Assembly: GCA_903928495.1 (NCBI GenBank)
Contig: CAIYQZ010000057.1
Span: forward strand, 1 to 37,103
DNA from: an uncultured bacterium
GTDB taxonomy: Bacteria > Pseudomonadota > Gammaproteobacteria > Burkholderiales > Burkholderiaceae_C
DNA: 37,103 nucleotides
Direction: 5' to 3'
Within the stretch, counting starts at the first letter, position 1; every line of letters starts with the position of its first letter. The notes below the pieces were generated by a model. That model saw only the letters and a program-made list of their open reading frames with translations, ran no database searches and was not told where the DNA came from. This document shows positions 18,249 to 27,384 of the stretch, piece after piece. The position numbers and the translations under genes were made by a program.

Positions 18249-19043
18249 ATGCAGAGCCCTGACCAAAGCCCACCCATGTCTGAAGCCCCGAAAGAACCCA
18301 TTCCGCCCAACCCCGCCAACCCGCGCGGCCACCAGCCGCCGCCAGAGGGCGTGTACCTGCGCACCATCAAAAGCTACGTGTTGCGCGCCGGGCGCATGGG
18401 CTCCGGCCAGGTCAAGGCCTTCGAACAGTTTGGCCCCCGGTTCTTGCTGGACTACACCGCCCACCAGTTGCTGGACGCCCCTGCCGCCTTTGGGCGCGAG
18501 GCACCGCTGGTGCTGGAAATCGGGTTTGGCATGGGCGACGCCACGGCCAAGATCGCGCTGGCCCGCCAGGCGGACAATTTTCTGTGCTGCGAGGTGCACG
18601 AGCCCGGCGTGGGCGCACTGCTGAAGCACTGCGGCGAGCAGGGCATTGAGAACATCCGCATCCTGCAGCACGACGCAGTGGAGGTGCTGGACCACATGCT
18701 GGCCCCCGCCAGCCTGAGCGGCATTCACATTTTCTTCCCTGACCCTTGGCACAAAACCAAACACAACAAGCGCCGCCTGATCCAGCCCGCGCTGGTGGCC
18801 AAGCTGGCTGCCCGCCTCAAACCTGGCGGCTACCTGCACTGCGCGACCGACTGGGAGCCCTATGCCCAGCAAATGCTCGAAGTGCTGGGTGCCGAGCCGC
18901 TGCTGGCCAACACCAGCACAGACCCAGCGCTGGCTGGCTACGCCCCCAAACCCGACTACCGACCGCTGACCAAGTTTGAGAACCGGGGCCTGAAGCTGGG
19001 CCACGGGGTGTGGGATCTGGTGTTTGCTCGGCGCGCTGTCTGA
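18249..19043 (+). CDS. trmB: tRNA (guanine-N7-)-methyltransferase
   Basis: SAM-dependent enzyme (264 aa) that forms m7G46 in the variable loop of tRNAs, in the cytoplasm. The SAM-binding motif I is [32 protein letters not shown] is the diagnostic active-site block of TrmB, and the [13 protein letters not shown] segment follows. The C-terminal [17 protein letters not shown] is also typical. The first ~35 residues are Pro-rich and poorly conserved. ATG 18249 has GAGGGA about ten bases upstream; a second ATG at 18276 (MSEAPKEP) is equally possible. It sits 16 bp after chrA and 5 bp before ribD. Confidence 0.95.
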   Translation: MQSPDQSPPMSEAPKEPIPPNPANPRGHQPPPEGVYLRTIKSYVLRAGRMGSGQVKAFEQFGPRFLLDYTAHQLLDAPAAFGREAPLVLEIGFGMGDATAKIALARQADNFLCCEVHEPGVGALLKHCGEQGIENIRILQHDAVEVLDHMLAPASLSGIHIFFPDPWHKTKHNKRRLIQPALVAKLAARLKPGGYLHCATDWEPYAQQMLEVLGAEPLLANTSTDPALAGYAPKPDYRPLTKFENRGLKLGHGVWDLVFARRAV

Positions 19044-19048
19044 TAACC

Positions 19049-20149
19049 ATGCACGACCTGGACAACGCCCTGCAAGGCCTGAACGAACTGGCCACCCAGG
19101 CTGTGGGCCTGTCCGACCCCAACCCCCGCGTGGCCTGCCGACTGCTGTTGGCCGATGGGCGGGTGTTTGAAGGCTTCACCCAAGAAGCCGGTGGCCCGCA
19201 CGCCGAGGTGATGGCGCTGCGTGCCGCGCAGGCGGCGGGCGCGTCCACCCAAGGGGCCACCGCCCTGGTCACGCTGGAGCCCTGCAGCCACCACGGCCGC
19301 ACCCCGCCATGTTGCGATGCGCTCATTGCGGCAGGCGTGGCCCGTGTGGTGGTGGCACAGACCGACCCCAACCCCCTCGTCAACGGCCAGGGCGTTGCAC
19401 GGATGCGTGCGGCAGGCGTGGTGGTGGATGTGTTGCACGCCAGCCACCCATTGGCCATGGCCACGCGCGAGCTGAACATTGGTTTTTTCAGCCGCATGGA
19501 ACGCGGCCTGCCCTGGGTGCGCATGAAGGTGGCCGCGTCGCTGGACGGCACCACCGCTCTGGACAATGGCGTGAGCCAGTGGATCACCAGCACCGAGGCC
19601 CGCACCGACGGCCACGCCTGGCGCAAACGCGCCAGTGCCCTGCTGACCGGTGTGGGCACCGTATTGGCCGACGACCCCCGGCTCGACGTGCGGCTGGTGC
19701 CCACGCAGCGCCAGCCCCTGCGCGTGGTGGTCGATTCGCGGCTGGACATGCCCGCCAGCGCCCGCATCCTGCAGCCTCCGGGCGAGGTGCTGGTGTACGC
19801 CGCGCTGCCTGCGCCGGCAGAACATGCCCTCGCACAGGTTGGCGCCACCGTGGTCCGTCTGCCCGAGGCGGGGCGCGAGAAGGTGGACTTGCCCGCCGTG
19901 CTGCGCGACCTGGCCCAGCGCGGCGTGAACGAGCTGCACGTGGAAGCGGGCCACAAACTGAACGGCTCGTTCCTGAAGGCGGGCCTGGTGGACGAGTTGC
20001 TGGTTTATCTGGCCCCCAAGCTCATGGGCCCCGGCGCAGGGCTGGCCGCGCTGGGCCCCTTCAATGCCATGGACCAGGCCCTGCCCTGGACCTACACAGA
20101 CGTGGCCCCCGTGGGGCCTGACCTGCGGCTGCGGCTGCGCCGTGCCTGA
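19049..20149 (+). CDS. ribD: Bifunctional riboflavin deaminase/reductase
   Basis: A 366-aa enzyme for two consecutive steps of riboflavin synthesis: deamination of the pyrimidine intermediate, then NADPH reduction of its ribosyl group. The deaminase domain (about 1-143) has the zinc site H51-A-E53 in GGPHAEV, and C79 and C88 in EPCSHHGRTPPC. The reductase domain (about 150-366) begins WVRMKVAASLDGTTA and has GVGTVLADDPRLDVR and the EAGHKLNGSFL motif. ATG 19049 gives a normal N-terminus. It is alone here without ribE, ribA or ribH. It is separated from trmB by 5 bp and from the pseudouridine synthase gene by 4 bp. Confidence 0.97.
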   Translation: MHDLDNALQGLNELATQAVGLSDPNPRVACRLLLADGRVFEGFTQEAGGPHAEVMALRAAQAAGASTQGATALVTLEPCSHHGRTPPCCDALIAAGVARVVVAQTDPNPLVNGQGVARMRAAGVVVDVLHASHPLAMATRELNIGFFSRMERGLPWVRMKVAASLDGTTALDNGVSQWITSTEARTDGHAWRKRASALLTGVGTVLADDPRLDVRLVPTQRQPLRVVVDSRLDMPASARILQPPGEVLVYAALPAPAEHALAQVGATVVRLPEAGREKVDLPAVLRDLAQRGVNELHVEAGHKLNGSFLKAGLVDELLVYLAPKLMGPGAGLAALGPFNAMDQALPWTYTDVAPVGPDLRLRLRRA

Positions 20150-20153
20150 GCAG

Positions 20154-21125
20154 ATGACCCACACCACGCCGCCCGCCCTGCCGCTGCGCGACGGGGTGTC
20201 GGCCAGTTGTGTGGCGCTCCCTTCTACCCGCCAGCCGCAGTGGCCCACGCTGCTCGACGCCCTGGCCGAACGCCTTCCCGGCGTGGCCCGTGCCGACTGG
20301 CAGCAGCGGCTGGATGCGGGGTTGGTGTGCAATGCCAACGGCCTGCCACTGGCCGCCAGCAGCCCGGCGCTGGGCGGCGAACGCATCTTCTACTGGCGCC
20401 ACGTGCCCGACGAGCCCGAGCTGCCGTTTGCGCACCAGGTGCTCTACCAAGATGAGCACCTGGTGGTGGCCGACAAACCCCACTTTGTGCCCGTGACGCC
20501 CGCCGGGCGCTACGTGCGCAGCAGCCTGCTCGCACGCCTGAAGCGAGAACTGGGGTTGCCAGACCTCAGCCCCATTCACCGCATTGACCGCGAAACCGCA
20601 GGGCTGGTGGTGTTTGCCGTGCGCCCACAAGATCGGGATGCATACCAGACACTTTTCCGAGAACGTGCGGTGAGCAAGGTGTACGAGGCCCTGGCACGGT
20701 TGCCTTCTGACACCACTGAACTCCCTGGTAGGCCCACGCCACACCCGCACTGGCCGTTGGAGCACCGCAGCCGCATGGTGGAGGACAGCACAGCGTTTTT
20801 TCGCATGTGCGAGGTACCGGGTGAGCCGAACAGCGAAACGGGGGTGGAATTGCTGAACACCCTGCCCCACCCCTCCGGCGGCACCTTGGGCCTGTTCCGC
20901 TTGCACCCCGTCACGGGCAAGCGCCACCAGTTGCGCGTGCACATGGCCGCGCTGGGTCTGCCCCTGGTGGGCGATGCGTTTTACCCCACCGTGACACGTG
21001 GCCCCGATGAGCCCGACGACTGGGCCCAACCCCTGCAGTTGCTGGCACGCGGGCTCGGGTTCAGCGATCCGCTGACCGGCCAAACGCGCTGGTTTGAGAG
21101 CCAGCGCACCCTCGCGTTCGGCTGA
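20154..21125 (+). CDS. RluA-family pseudouridine synthase
   Basis: A 323-aa enzyme that isomerises uridine to pseudouridine in rRNA or tRNA. The catalytic motif SPIHRIDRETAGLVVFAV contains the active-site aspartate of the HRxDRxT(S/A)G signature. Further RluA-family blocks are VLYQDEHLVVADKPHFVPV, SKVYEALA and RLHPVTGKRHQLRVHMAALG, then LPLVGDAFYP. No S4 domain is recognisable. It resembles the RluA-branch proteins that modify tRNA U32 or 23S rRNA, but the target cannot be fixed from the sequence. The start ATG 20154 is four bases after the ribD stop; a GTG at 20142 is an alternative. Its stop is only 19 bp from the stop of the convergent HD-GYP gene. Confidence 0.93.
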   Translation: MTHTTPPALPLRDGVSASCVALPSTRQPQWPTLLDALAERLPGVARADWQQRLDAGLVCNANGLPLAASSPALGGERIFYWRHVPDEPELPFAHQVLYQDEHLVVADKPHFVPVTPAGRYVRSSLLARLKRELGLPDLSPIHRIDRETAGLVVFAVRPQDRDAYQTLFRERAVSKVYEALARLPSDTTELPGRPTPHPHWPLEHRSRMVEDSTAFFRMCEVPGEPNSETGVELLNTLPHPSGGTLGLFRLHPVTGKRHQLRVHMAALGLPLVGDAFYPTVTRGPDEPDDWAQPLQLLARGLGFSDPLTGQTRWFESQRTLAFG

Positions 21126-21132
21126 GGGGAAA

Positions 21133-21146
21133 GAGCCCGGAGGCTC
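21133..21146 (-). terminator. Weak candidate terminator between convergent genes
   Basis: A 5-bp stem (GAGCC/GGCTC) around a TCCG tetraloop is followed on the minus strand by TTTCCCC. It overlaps the last codon of the HD-GYP gene, and the T run is only three bases. It is the only hairpin in the 19-bp convergent gap. Confidence 0.3.
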
Positions 21147-24072
21147 AGGCCCCCAGGGGTTCGGGCGCGGCGGCTGGCAACAGCCGCTCGATGGCAACCA
21201 CATCCACAGCATCACACTGGTCGGGCTTCATGAAACGCTCGGCAAAAGTGCGCCACAGCCCGCTGTGAAGGAAATAGCGGAACAGCTCGGCATCCAGGTG
21301 CTGGTCTTTGCACATGAAAGCCATGATGCGCAGTGACTCGGTCAGGGTTTTGGGCGCTTTGTACGGACGGTCGGCTGCGGTGAGGGCTTCAAACACGTCG
21401 GCCAAGGCCATCACCCGGTCGAGCAAGGTCAGCCGTTCGGCGGGCAGTTTGCGAGGGTAGCCCTTGCCATCCATTTTCTCGTGGTGCGTGGCAGCAATCT
21501 CGGGCACGCGGGCAAGATGCTGGGGCCAGGGCAGGCCTTTGAGCATGATGTAGGTCTGGACGATGTGGTCGTTGATCTTGAAGCGGTCTTCATCGGTCAG
21601 CGTGCCCCGGCGGGTGCTGAGGTTGTAGAGCTCGCCCATGTTTTGCTGTGTGGCGGGCAGCACCATGTCAAAGCCATGCACATTGCGCGGGTCGCCCGTT
21701 TCGACGGCGGGCTTGCGTTCGCCCCAGGGCACCACATGCTCTGGCCGGTCGGCCAGCAAAGGCTCGGTGACGGGAAGCTTCGGGGCTGCGGGCTCAGCTT
21801 TGGCCAGGCGGGTGGCCTCTTCGGTGGCTAGACCCAAGCGGTTGTCGAAGTGACGCTGCCAGGTTTGCGCAGCGATGGTCTTGAGACGGGCCAGCGCCTC
21901 GTCTGCCATGAATTCCCCGCCAACGTTGCACTGGGCCACAAAGGCAAAGTCGCTTTGCAGTTGCTGTTGCTGCTGCACCAGCGTGGCCTGGCTGATGGCA
22001 GGGTCGGCCCCAGCGGCCAGGCGTTGCAGGTGGGCAATCTCTGCATCGCGCCACAGCACTTCGAAACGGGTGCGCACTTCATGGATGCGGTTGTGAATGA
22101 CCTCCAGCTTGGTGGCTTTGTCGACGATGTATTCGGGGCTGGTGACCTTGCCGCAGTCATGCAGCCAGGCACCGAGGTGGAATTCGTAGCGCTGATCCTC
22201 GCTCAGGCTGAAAGCTTTGTAGGGCCCCTCGGTGTCGGCACTCATTCGGTCAACCAGCATGGTGGCCAGCTCTGGCACCCGTTCGCAATGCCCGCCCGTA
22301 TAGGGGCTCTTGGCGTCAATGGCATCGGCCATCAGCCGGATGATCGCATCGAGCAGGTTTTTTTGCGCCTCGATGAGCTGCCGGGTTTCGATGGACACGG
22401 CCAACATGCCTGAAAGCCGGTGTGCAAAGTCCAGAAACGCAGGATCGGCATGCTCCTCGTCGGCCCAGTGCACCAACACCAGATGCCCCTGCAGTGGTCC
22501 TGCACGGCCCTTCAGTTCAATGCCCAAGTGTGCCAAGCCTGGCCCCCACACGGGTGCAGCGCTGGAGCTGCCCGTGGATGGGTCTCGATCCCCCCACCGG
22601 GCCGGGAACATCTGCGCCAAGCCTTGGGCGGGCGCCTGGGCATCCACAGCGTGAAGCTTCAAGGCCTGTTCGCCGTCATCCCACAGATAAATGGCTGCGG
22701 CCTGGCAGCGCGTGGCCAGCACCAACTGGTGCATCACCTCGTCGAGCATGCGCTCCATGTGCGGCTCGGTGGCCATGGTCTGGCTCAGGGCCAAAAAACG
22801 CTGGATGGTGTGGCTCATGCCCGAGACCGCGCCATTGAGGGTGTTGACCTCCCTCACGAAAGACGGGCCCAACGGCGCAGCGGAAAAATCGAAACGCCCC
22901 ACCTGCCTGGCTACGCGTGCCAGCCGGTTCAGGCTGTGGCCAATGCGACCACCCGCCAGCCAGCCCAAGGGCAACATCAAAGCCACCAGGGCCAGCACGG
23001 TCCACAACACCCAGCGGCGCTTGGAGGGCAAATCGCCCAACACTTCGTCCACGGGTGCCGTCAACAACAAACGGATGTCGTGCTCGGGCCACGCATGGAA
23101 AGGCAGCACCACGCCCAGGACCGCCTCGCCGCCCACGTCCATCACGATGGGCTGACCAGGCTGTGGGTTGGCTTGTTCGAGCTGCGTGAGGGCGGGTTCG
23201 TTGATATCGGCAATGTTCTTGAACGAAAACTGGCCATCTGGCCCGGCGTGCAACACGCGGTGCATCTCATGATGGGCCAGCACCTCGTGGCGTTCGTTCA
23301 CCAGCGCCAGTTCGGAGCGCGGCGTGAGGCGCAATTGACCCAGCAGTTCGCTCAGATCGTCCAGAGCGACGTCCATGCCCACCACCGCCCCGCCCTCCCG
23401 CGCCACCTGGCTGAGCGTCACGCCCACGCGCTGAGTGCTGAAAAACACATACGGCGCCGACAGCACCGGCCCGGTGGTTTTCTGGGCTGCGGCAAACCAG
23501 GGGCGGCTGCGCGCATCAAACCGGTAGTCCGGGACCTCGCGCCGCTGCACCAGGCGACCAGCGGTGTCGTAAAACAGGTAACTGCCGTGCAGGTGCCGGT
23601 CAGAGGCCAGTGATTGCAACTGCACCAGCACGCGAGCTTCCTCGGGGGCCTGAAAGCGGGCCCTGATGTCGGGCAAATCCAGACGCCGGGTCAGCAAAAA
23701 CTCACCGTCGGGGTAAGCCACGTAAAGAGCAGCGACCAGAGGGCTGGCCTTGAGCTCCTCAGTCAGCACGTGCAGGCGTTGCAGCCGTTCGCCCTGGCTG
23801 CGGGCCGTCAACATGGGGTCGAAAGAAAGTTGTCGCAGGGTCGACTGCACGGGCTCCAACAAGCGCAACGCGCGCTCGTTGGTGAGGGCCCCCACGTCTT
23901 GTGCGGTGCGCGACGCCGTGTCTAGCAGGGCGCTGCGTGCCCCGACCCATCCGAGCCCCACCACCACCACTGCCACCACCAGCATGGCCAGCACCACCAC
24001 GCTGGCCACGGTGACGCGCATCGACCATCCGCGAGCCACAGGCTCGGTTGCAGGAGAGCCCGTGTGCGTCAT
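21145..24072 (-). CDS. Membrane HD-GYP phosphodiesterase with dCache, HAMP and GAF domains
   Basis: A 975-aa inner-membrane signalling enzyme, by family a c-di-GMP phosphodiesterase. It has TM1 at about 20-45, a periplasmic dCache-type sensor (46-350, with the DARSRPWFAAA signature), TM2 at about 353-375, a HAMP-like linker (376-425), a GAF-like domain (430-565) and HD-GYP at about 575-950. All HD-GYP landmarks are present: YTGGHCERV (591-599), HDCGK (638-642), HHEKMDGKGYP (863-873) and DVFEALTAADRPYK (892-905). The stretch between HDCGK and the next catalytic histidine is about 195 residues rather than the usual ~30, because of a large helical, Gln-rich then Pro-rich insertion. It lies 13 bp downstream of alaS on the same strand. 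Confidence 0.93.
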   Translation of the reverse strand: MTHTGSPATEPVARGWSMRVTVASVVVLAMLVVAVVVVGLGWVGARSALLDTASRTAQDVGALTNERALRLLEPVQSTLRQLSFDPMLTARSQGERLQRLHVLTEELKASPLVAALYVAYPDGEFLLTRRLDLPDIRARFQAPEEARVLVQLQSLASDRHLHGSYLFYDTAGRLVQRREVPDYRFDARSRPWFAAAQKTTGPVLSAPYVFFSTQRVGVTLSQVAREGGAVVGMDVALDDLSELLGQLRLTPRSELALVNERHEVLAHHEMHRVLHAGPDGQFSFKNIADINEPALTQLEQANPQPGQPIVMDVGGEAVLGVVLPFHAWPEHDIRLLLTAPVDEVLGDLPSKRRWVLWTVLALVALMLPLGWLAGGRIGHSLNRLARVARQVGRFDFSAAPLGPSFVREVNTLNGAVSGMSHTIQRFLALSQTMATEPHMERMLDEVMHQLVLATRCQAAAIYLWDDGEQALKLHAVDAQAPAQGLAQMFPARWGDRDPSTGSSSAAPVWGPGLAHLGIELKGRAGPLQGHLVLVHWADEEHADPAFLDFAHRLSGMLAVSIETRQLIEAQKNLLDAIIRLMADAIDAKSPYTGGHCERVPELATMLVDRMSADTEGPYKAFSLSEDQRYEFHLGAWLHDCGKVTSPEYIVDKATKLEVIHNRIHEVRTRFEVLWRDAEIAHLQRLAAGADPAISQATLVQQQQQLQSDFAFVAQCNVGGEFMADEALARLKTIAAQTWQRHFDNRLGLATEEATRLAKAEPAAPKLPVTEPLLADRPEHVVPWGERKPAVETGDPRNVHGFDMVLPATQQNMGELYNLSTRRGTLTDEDRFKINDHIVQTYIMLKGLPWPQHLARVPEIAATHHEKMDGKGYPRKLPAERLTLLDRVMALADVFEALTAADRPYKAPKTLTESLRIMAFMCKDQHLDAELFRYFLHSGLWRTFAERFMKPDQCDAVDVVAIERLLPAAAPEPLGA

Positions 24073-24085
24073 GGCCCGTCCGGGT

Positions 24086-26710
24086 TCAGGCGCGTTCGCT
24101 CACCCAGGCCACCACACCGGCCAGTGCCTGCGGCAGTGCCGCTGCGTTGGTGCCACCGGCCATGGCCATGTCGGGCTTGCCACCGCCCTTGCCGCCCACT
24201 TGCTGGGCCACAAAGTTGACCAGTTCACCCGCCTTGACCTTGCCAATGCTGTCAGCTGTGACGCCTGCAGCCAATTGGACCTTGTCGCCATCGACCGCAG
24301 CCAGCACGATGGCAGCGGTTTTCAGCTTGTCTTTCAGCTTGTCCATGGTGTCGCGCAGCACTTTGGCATCTGCGCCTTGCAACACGGCAGCCAGCACTTT
24401 GATGCCTTTGACATCGACTGCCTGCGTCAGCAGTTCGTCGCCCTGGGCAGACGCCAACTTGCCTTTCAGGGCAGCCATTTCTTTTTCCAGCTCCCGCACC
24501 TGGCCCAGCAGGCCGTCCACACGGGCGTGCACCTCGGCGGGCGTCACTTTCAGCGTGCCCGCCACGCCACCCAGCATGGTTTCCATGCCTTGCATGTAGG
24601 CCAGGGCGTTCAGGCCCGTGACGGCTTCCACTCGGCGCACGCCGGCGGCCACGCCACCCTCGGCGGTGATGGAGAACACGCCAATGTCGCCCGTGCGCTG
24701 CACGTGGGTGCCGCCACACAGCTCACGGCTGGTGCCGATGTCGAGCACGCGCACGGTGTCGCCGTATTTTTCGCCGAACAGCATCATGGCGCCAGTTTGT
24801 TTGGCGCTTTCAATGTCCATCACACGAGCCTGGGCCGCCACGTTGGCCAGGATTTCGGCGTTCACGCGGCGCTCCACCTCGCGGATTTGTGCGTCGGTCA
24901 TGGGGGCGTTGTGCACAAAGTCGAAGCGGGTTTTGTCGGCATCGACCAGGCTGCCCTTTTGTTGCACGTGGTCGCCCAGCACTTCGCGCAGGGCTTTGTG
25001 CATCAGATGGGTGGCGCTGTGGTTGCGCACGGTGGCAGCGCGGGCAGCGGTGTCCACCACTGCGGTCACCTTGTCGCCCACCTTGAGGCTGCCGCTGGTC
25101 AGTGTGCCGTGGTGGCCGAACACATCGGCCTTGATTTTTTGCACGTCGCCCACGGCAAACACGGCACCGCTGGCGGTGCGGATGTCGCCTTGGTCGCCCA
25201 CCTGGCCGCCGCTCTCGGCGTAGAACGGGGTGGTGCCCAACACCACCACACCATTTTCACCATCTTTCAGGCCTCCAGCGCTTACCCCGTCTACATAAAC
25301 AGCTACCACTTCTGATTCAGCCTGCAACTGTTCGTAGCCCACAAAGGTGTTGCCGGCGCCGGTGTATTCCAGCGCCTTGTCCATCTTGAACTTGCCTGCG
25401 GCGCGGCCCTTGGCTTTTTGCGCTTCCATAGCGGCTTTGAAACCGTCTTCGTCCACCGTGACGTCACGCTCGCGGCACACATCGGCGCTGAGGTCGAGCG
25501 GGAAGCCGTAGGTGTCGTGCAGCTTGAAGGCCACGTCGCCGGGCAGCACGGTCACACCGCCGCTCAATGCGCTGTCCAGAATCTCCATGCCGGTGGCCAG
25601 CGTTTCGTAAAAGCGCTCTTCCTCGGCCTTCAGGATGTCGGTGATGCGCTGTGCCTGGCCAGCCATGTTGGGGTAAGCGTCGCCCATCATGCGCACCAGG
25701 TCGGGCACCAGTTTGTGGAAGAACGGGGTCTTCTGGCCCAGCTTGTAGCCGTGGCGAATGGCGCGGCGCACGATGCGGCGCTGCACATAGCCCCGGCCTT
25801 CGTTGGAAGGAATCACGCCGTCGCTGATGAGGAACGAGGTGGCGCGGATGTGGTCGGCAATCACCTTCAGCGACGGGTTGCTCAGGTCAGCCGTGCCCGT
25901 TTCGCGGCCAGCGGCTTTGATGAGCTGGTCGAAGATGTCGATTTCGTAGTTGCTGTGCACGTGCTGCAGGATGGCAGCCAGACGCTCCAGGCCCATGCCG
26001 GTGTCCACACAGGGCGCGGGCAGCGGCGTGACGGCACCGGTCTCGTCCATGTTGAACTGCATGAACACGTTGTTCCAGATTTCAATGAAGCGGTCGCCGT
26101 CTTCATCGGGGCTGCCGGGGGGACCGCCAGGGATGTGGTCGCCGTGGTCGTAGAAGATCTCGGAGCAAGGGCCACAAGGGCCGGTGTCGGCCATCATCCA
26201 GAAGTTGTCGGACTTGTAGCGGCCACCTTTGTTGTCGCCGATGCGGATCACGCGCTCGGGCGGCAGGCCAATTTCTTTGGTCCAGATGTCAAACGCTTCG
26301 TCGTCCTCGGCGTACACCGTTGCCAGCAAGCGCTCTTTGGGCAGCTTGTAGACCTCGGTCAGCAGCTCCCAGGCCCACTTCAGGCTTTCGCGCTTGAAGT
26401 AGTCGCCAAAGCTCCAGTTGCCCAGCATTTCAAAGAAGGTGTGGTGGCGGGCGGTGTAGCCCACGTTCTCCAGGTCGTTGTGCTTGCCACCGGCGCGCAG
26501 GCAGGCCTGCACCGACGCGGCGCGCACGTAGTTGCGCTTGTCGGTGCCCAGAAACACGTCTTTGAACTGCACCATGCCGCTGTTGGTGAACATCAGTGTG
26601 GGGTCGTTGCCGGGCACCAGCGGGCTGGACGCCACCACGGTGTGGCCCTTGGAAGCAAAGAAGTCGAGAAAAGACTTGCGGATATCGGCAACGGAGAGTT
26701 GGGGTGTCAT
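24086..26710 (-). CDS. alaS: Alanyl-tRNA synthetase, carrying a dispersed repeat
   Basis: Class II aminoacyl-tRNA synthetase of 874 aa, full length, in the cytoplasm. The aminoacylation core includes [34 protein letters not shown] and the motif-3 region GMGLERLAA. The editing domain has H564/H568 (HSATH) and C665/H669 (CGGTH), the zinc ligands that clear mischarged Ser/Gly. The C-Ala domain closes the protein and has the Gly-rich [15 protein letters not shown] segment. Residues about 467-484 ([18 protein letters not shown]), in the variable loop before [14 protein letters not shown], are encoded by a dispersed repeat. hpaR lies upstream on the same strand at 83 bp, and the HD-GYP gene follows at 13 bp. 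Confidence 0.98.
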   Translation of the reverse strand: MTPQLSVADIRKSFLDFFASKGHTVVASSPLVPGNDPTLMFTNSGMVQFKDVFLGTDKRNYVRAASVQACLRAGGKHNDLENVGYTARHHTFFEMLGNWSFGDYFKRESLKWAWELLTEVYKLPKERLLATVYAEDDEAFDIWTKEIGLPPERVIRIGDNKGGRYKSDNFWMMADTGPCGPCSEIFYDHGDHIPGGPPGSPDEDGDRFIEIWNNVFMQFNMDETGAVTPLPAPCVDTGMGLERLAAILQHVHSNYEIDIFDQLIKAAGRETGTADLSNPSLKVIADHIRATSFLISDGVIPSNEGRGYVQRRIVRRAIRHGYKLGQKTPFFHKLVPDLVRMMGDAYPNMAGQAQRITDILKAEEERFYETLATGMEILDSALSGGVTVLPGDVAFKLHDTYGFPLDLSADVCRERDVTVDEDGFKAAMEAQKAKGRAAGKFKMDKALEYTGAGNTFVGYEQLQAESEVVAVYVDGVSAGGLKDGENGVVVLGTTPFYAESGGQVGDQGDIRTASGAVFAVGDVQKIKADVFGHHGTLTSGSLKVGDKVTAVVDTAARAATVRNHSATHLMHKALREVLGDHVQQKGSLVDADKTRFDFVHNAPMTDAQIREVERRVNAEILANVAAQARVMDIESAKQTGAMMLFGEKYGDTVRVLDIGTSRELCGGTHVQRTGDIGVFSITAEGGVAAGVRRVEAVTGLNALAYMQGMETMLGGVAGTLKVTPAEVHARVDGLLGQVRELEKEMAALKGKLASAQGDELLTQAVDVKGIKVLAAVLQGADAKVLRDTMDKLKDKLKTAAIVLAAVDGDKVQLAAGVTADSIGKVKAGELVNFVAQQVGGKGGGKPDMAMAGGTNAAALPQALAGVVAWVSERA
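25262..25307 (-). repeat. Dispersed 46-bp repeat, copy 4 (inside alaS)
   Basis: On the minus (coding) strand it reads TAGCTG, TG, AAGCGC and GAGGC at the same spacing as the reference copy. About 23 of 46 positions match, making it the most diverged copy. It encodes [15 protein letters not shown] in the same frame as the copy in hpaF. Confidence 0.55.
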
Positions 26711-26793
26711 GGTGGGCTCGGAAACGTGAAAACGACCGGGGATTCTATCGACCCGGGGGTGTCACAGCCCCGCCGCAAGGCTGGCAGATGAGG

Positions 26794-27249
26794 CTACGGC
26801 TGGTCGTCTGGCGGAGCAGCCGGGTCCAGCCTGTTCAGCAAGGTGTCCAGCACGTCGTAGACCTGCTGCAAGGCCTGCACTCCAACCAGCGCTTCCAGCT
26901 GGGCATATTGCTGCTCCACGATGGTAGTCATGCGCGCGCCCAGGGCCTGCGCTTTGGCAGTCAGCGTCACTTTCACACGGCGCTGGTCGTGGCCCATGCG
27001 CTCGCGGTGGATCAGGCCCGCCTCATCCATGCGCGCCAGCACCCCGGCAATGCTGGGGCTGGAAATGAGACAGCGCTCGCACAACTGGCGGGGCTCCAGC
27101 CCGTCTTCGCGCAACAGCTCGCGCAGGATGCGCCACTGCTGCTCTGTCACACCCTGCTCGTTGAGCGTGGGGCGAAAACGCTGCATCAGCGCCTCACGGG
27201 ATTGAAGCAACAGCTGCGGCAAATTGCGGTGCCTGAGAGCGCTGGTCAT
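26794..27249 (-). CDS. hpaR: MarR-family repressor of homoprotocatechuate catabolism
   Basis: A 151-aa winged-helix regulator. It starts MTSALRHRNLPQLLLQSREAL and carries MQRFRPTLNEQGVTEQQWRILR, a signature of the HpaR branch. The DNA-binding wing is around PSIAGVLARMDEAGLIHRERMGHDQRRVKVTLT. In E. coli, HpaR represses the hpaGEDFHI operon and is relieved by 4-hydroxyphenylacetate-type inducers. The divergent hpaG gene and the palindromes between them support the same role here. ATG 27249 is preferred because the upstream in-frame residues (from 27312) are Pro/Cys-rich and unlike the family. No clear Shine-Dalgarno was seen. Confidence 0.93.
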   Translation of the reverse strand: MTSALRHRNLPQLLLQSREALMQRFRPTLNEQGVTEQQWRILRELLREDGLEPRQLCERCLISSPSIAGVLARMDEAGLIHRERMGHDQRRVKVTLTAKAQALGARMTTIVEQQYAQLEALVGVQALQQVYDVLDTLLNRLDPAAPPDDQP

Positions 27250-27318
27250 GGTGTGTGGGCGGGGTGGACAGGGTGGGCTGGTGCGAACTGTAACGGGCTT
27301 ACCTTGGCACAAGCCCCA

Positions 27319-27347
27319 TTGACACGCTCACATGTGAGTGATTTAAT
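27319..27347 (+). promoter_or_regulatory. Strong sigma-70 type promoter of the hpa operon
   Basis: A perfect -35 TTGACA (27319-27324), a 17-bp spacer and a -10 TTTAAT (27342-27347, five of six consensus bases) lie 38 bp before the hpaG start. The spacer is mostly filled by the palindrome described separately. Confidence 0.8.
27327..27338. promoter_or_regulatory. Putative HpaR operator 1 (perfect 12-bp palindrome)
   Basis: CTCACATGTGAG is a perfect palindrome between the -35 and -10 boxes of the hpaG promoter, where a bound MarR-type dimer would exclude RNA polymerase. Its location between hpaR and hpaG makes HpaR the likely ligand. Confidence 0.7.
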
Positions 27348-27366
27348 TGCACACATATTAGCAATT
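27345..27366. promoter_or_regulatory. Putative second operator in the hpaG leader
   Basis: AATTGC-N10-GCAATT, a perfect 6-bp dyad, overlaps the -10 box and probable start site of hpaG transcription. Two sites in this region agree with the two-operator arrangement known for E. coli HpaR, although the two dyads differ in sequence. Confidence 0.45.
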
Positions 27367-27384
27367 TTGGAACCCCAAGGCGTC

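Noticed and set aside
18767-18783. CAAGCGC blocks elsewhere (for example in trmB, alaS and gabD) as further repeat copies
   Set aside because: Each encodes conserved residues such as NKRRL or GGKRLA, and the other blocks of the repeat are absent.
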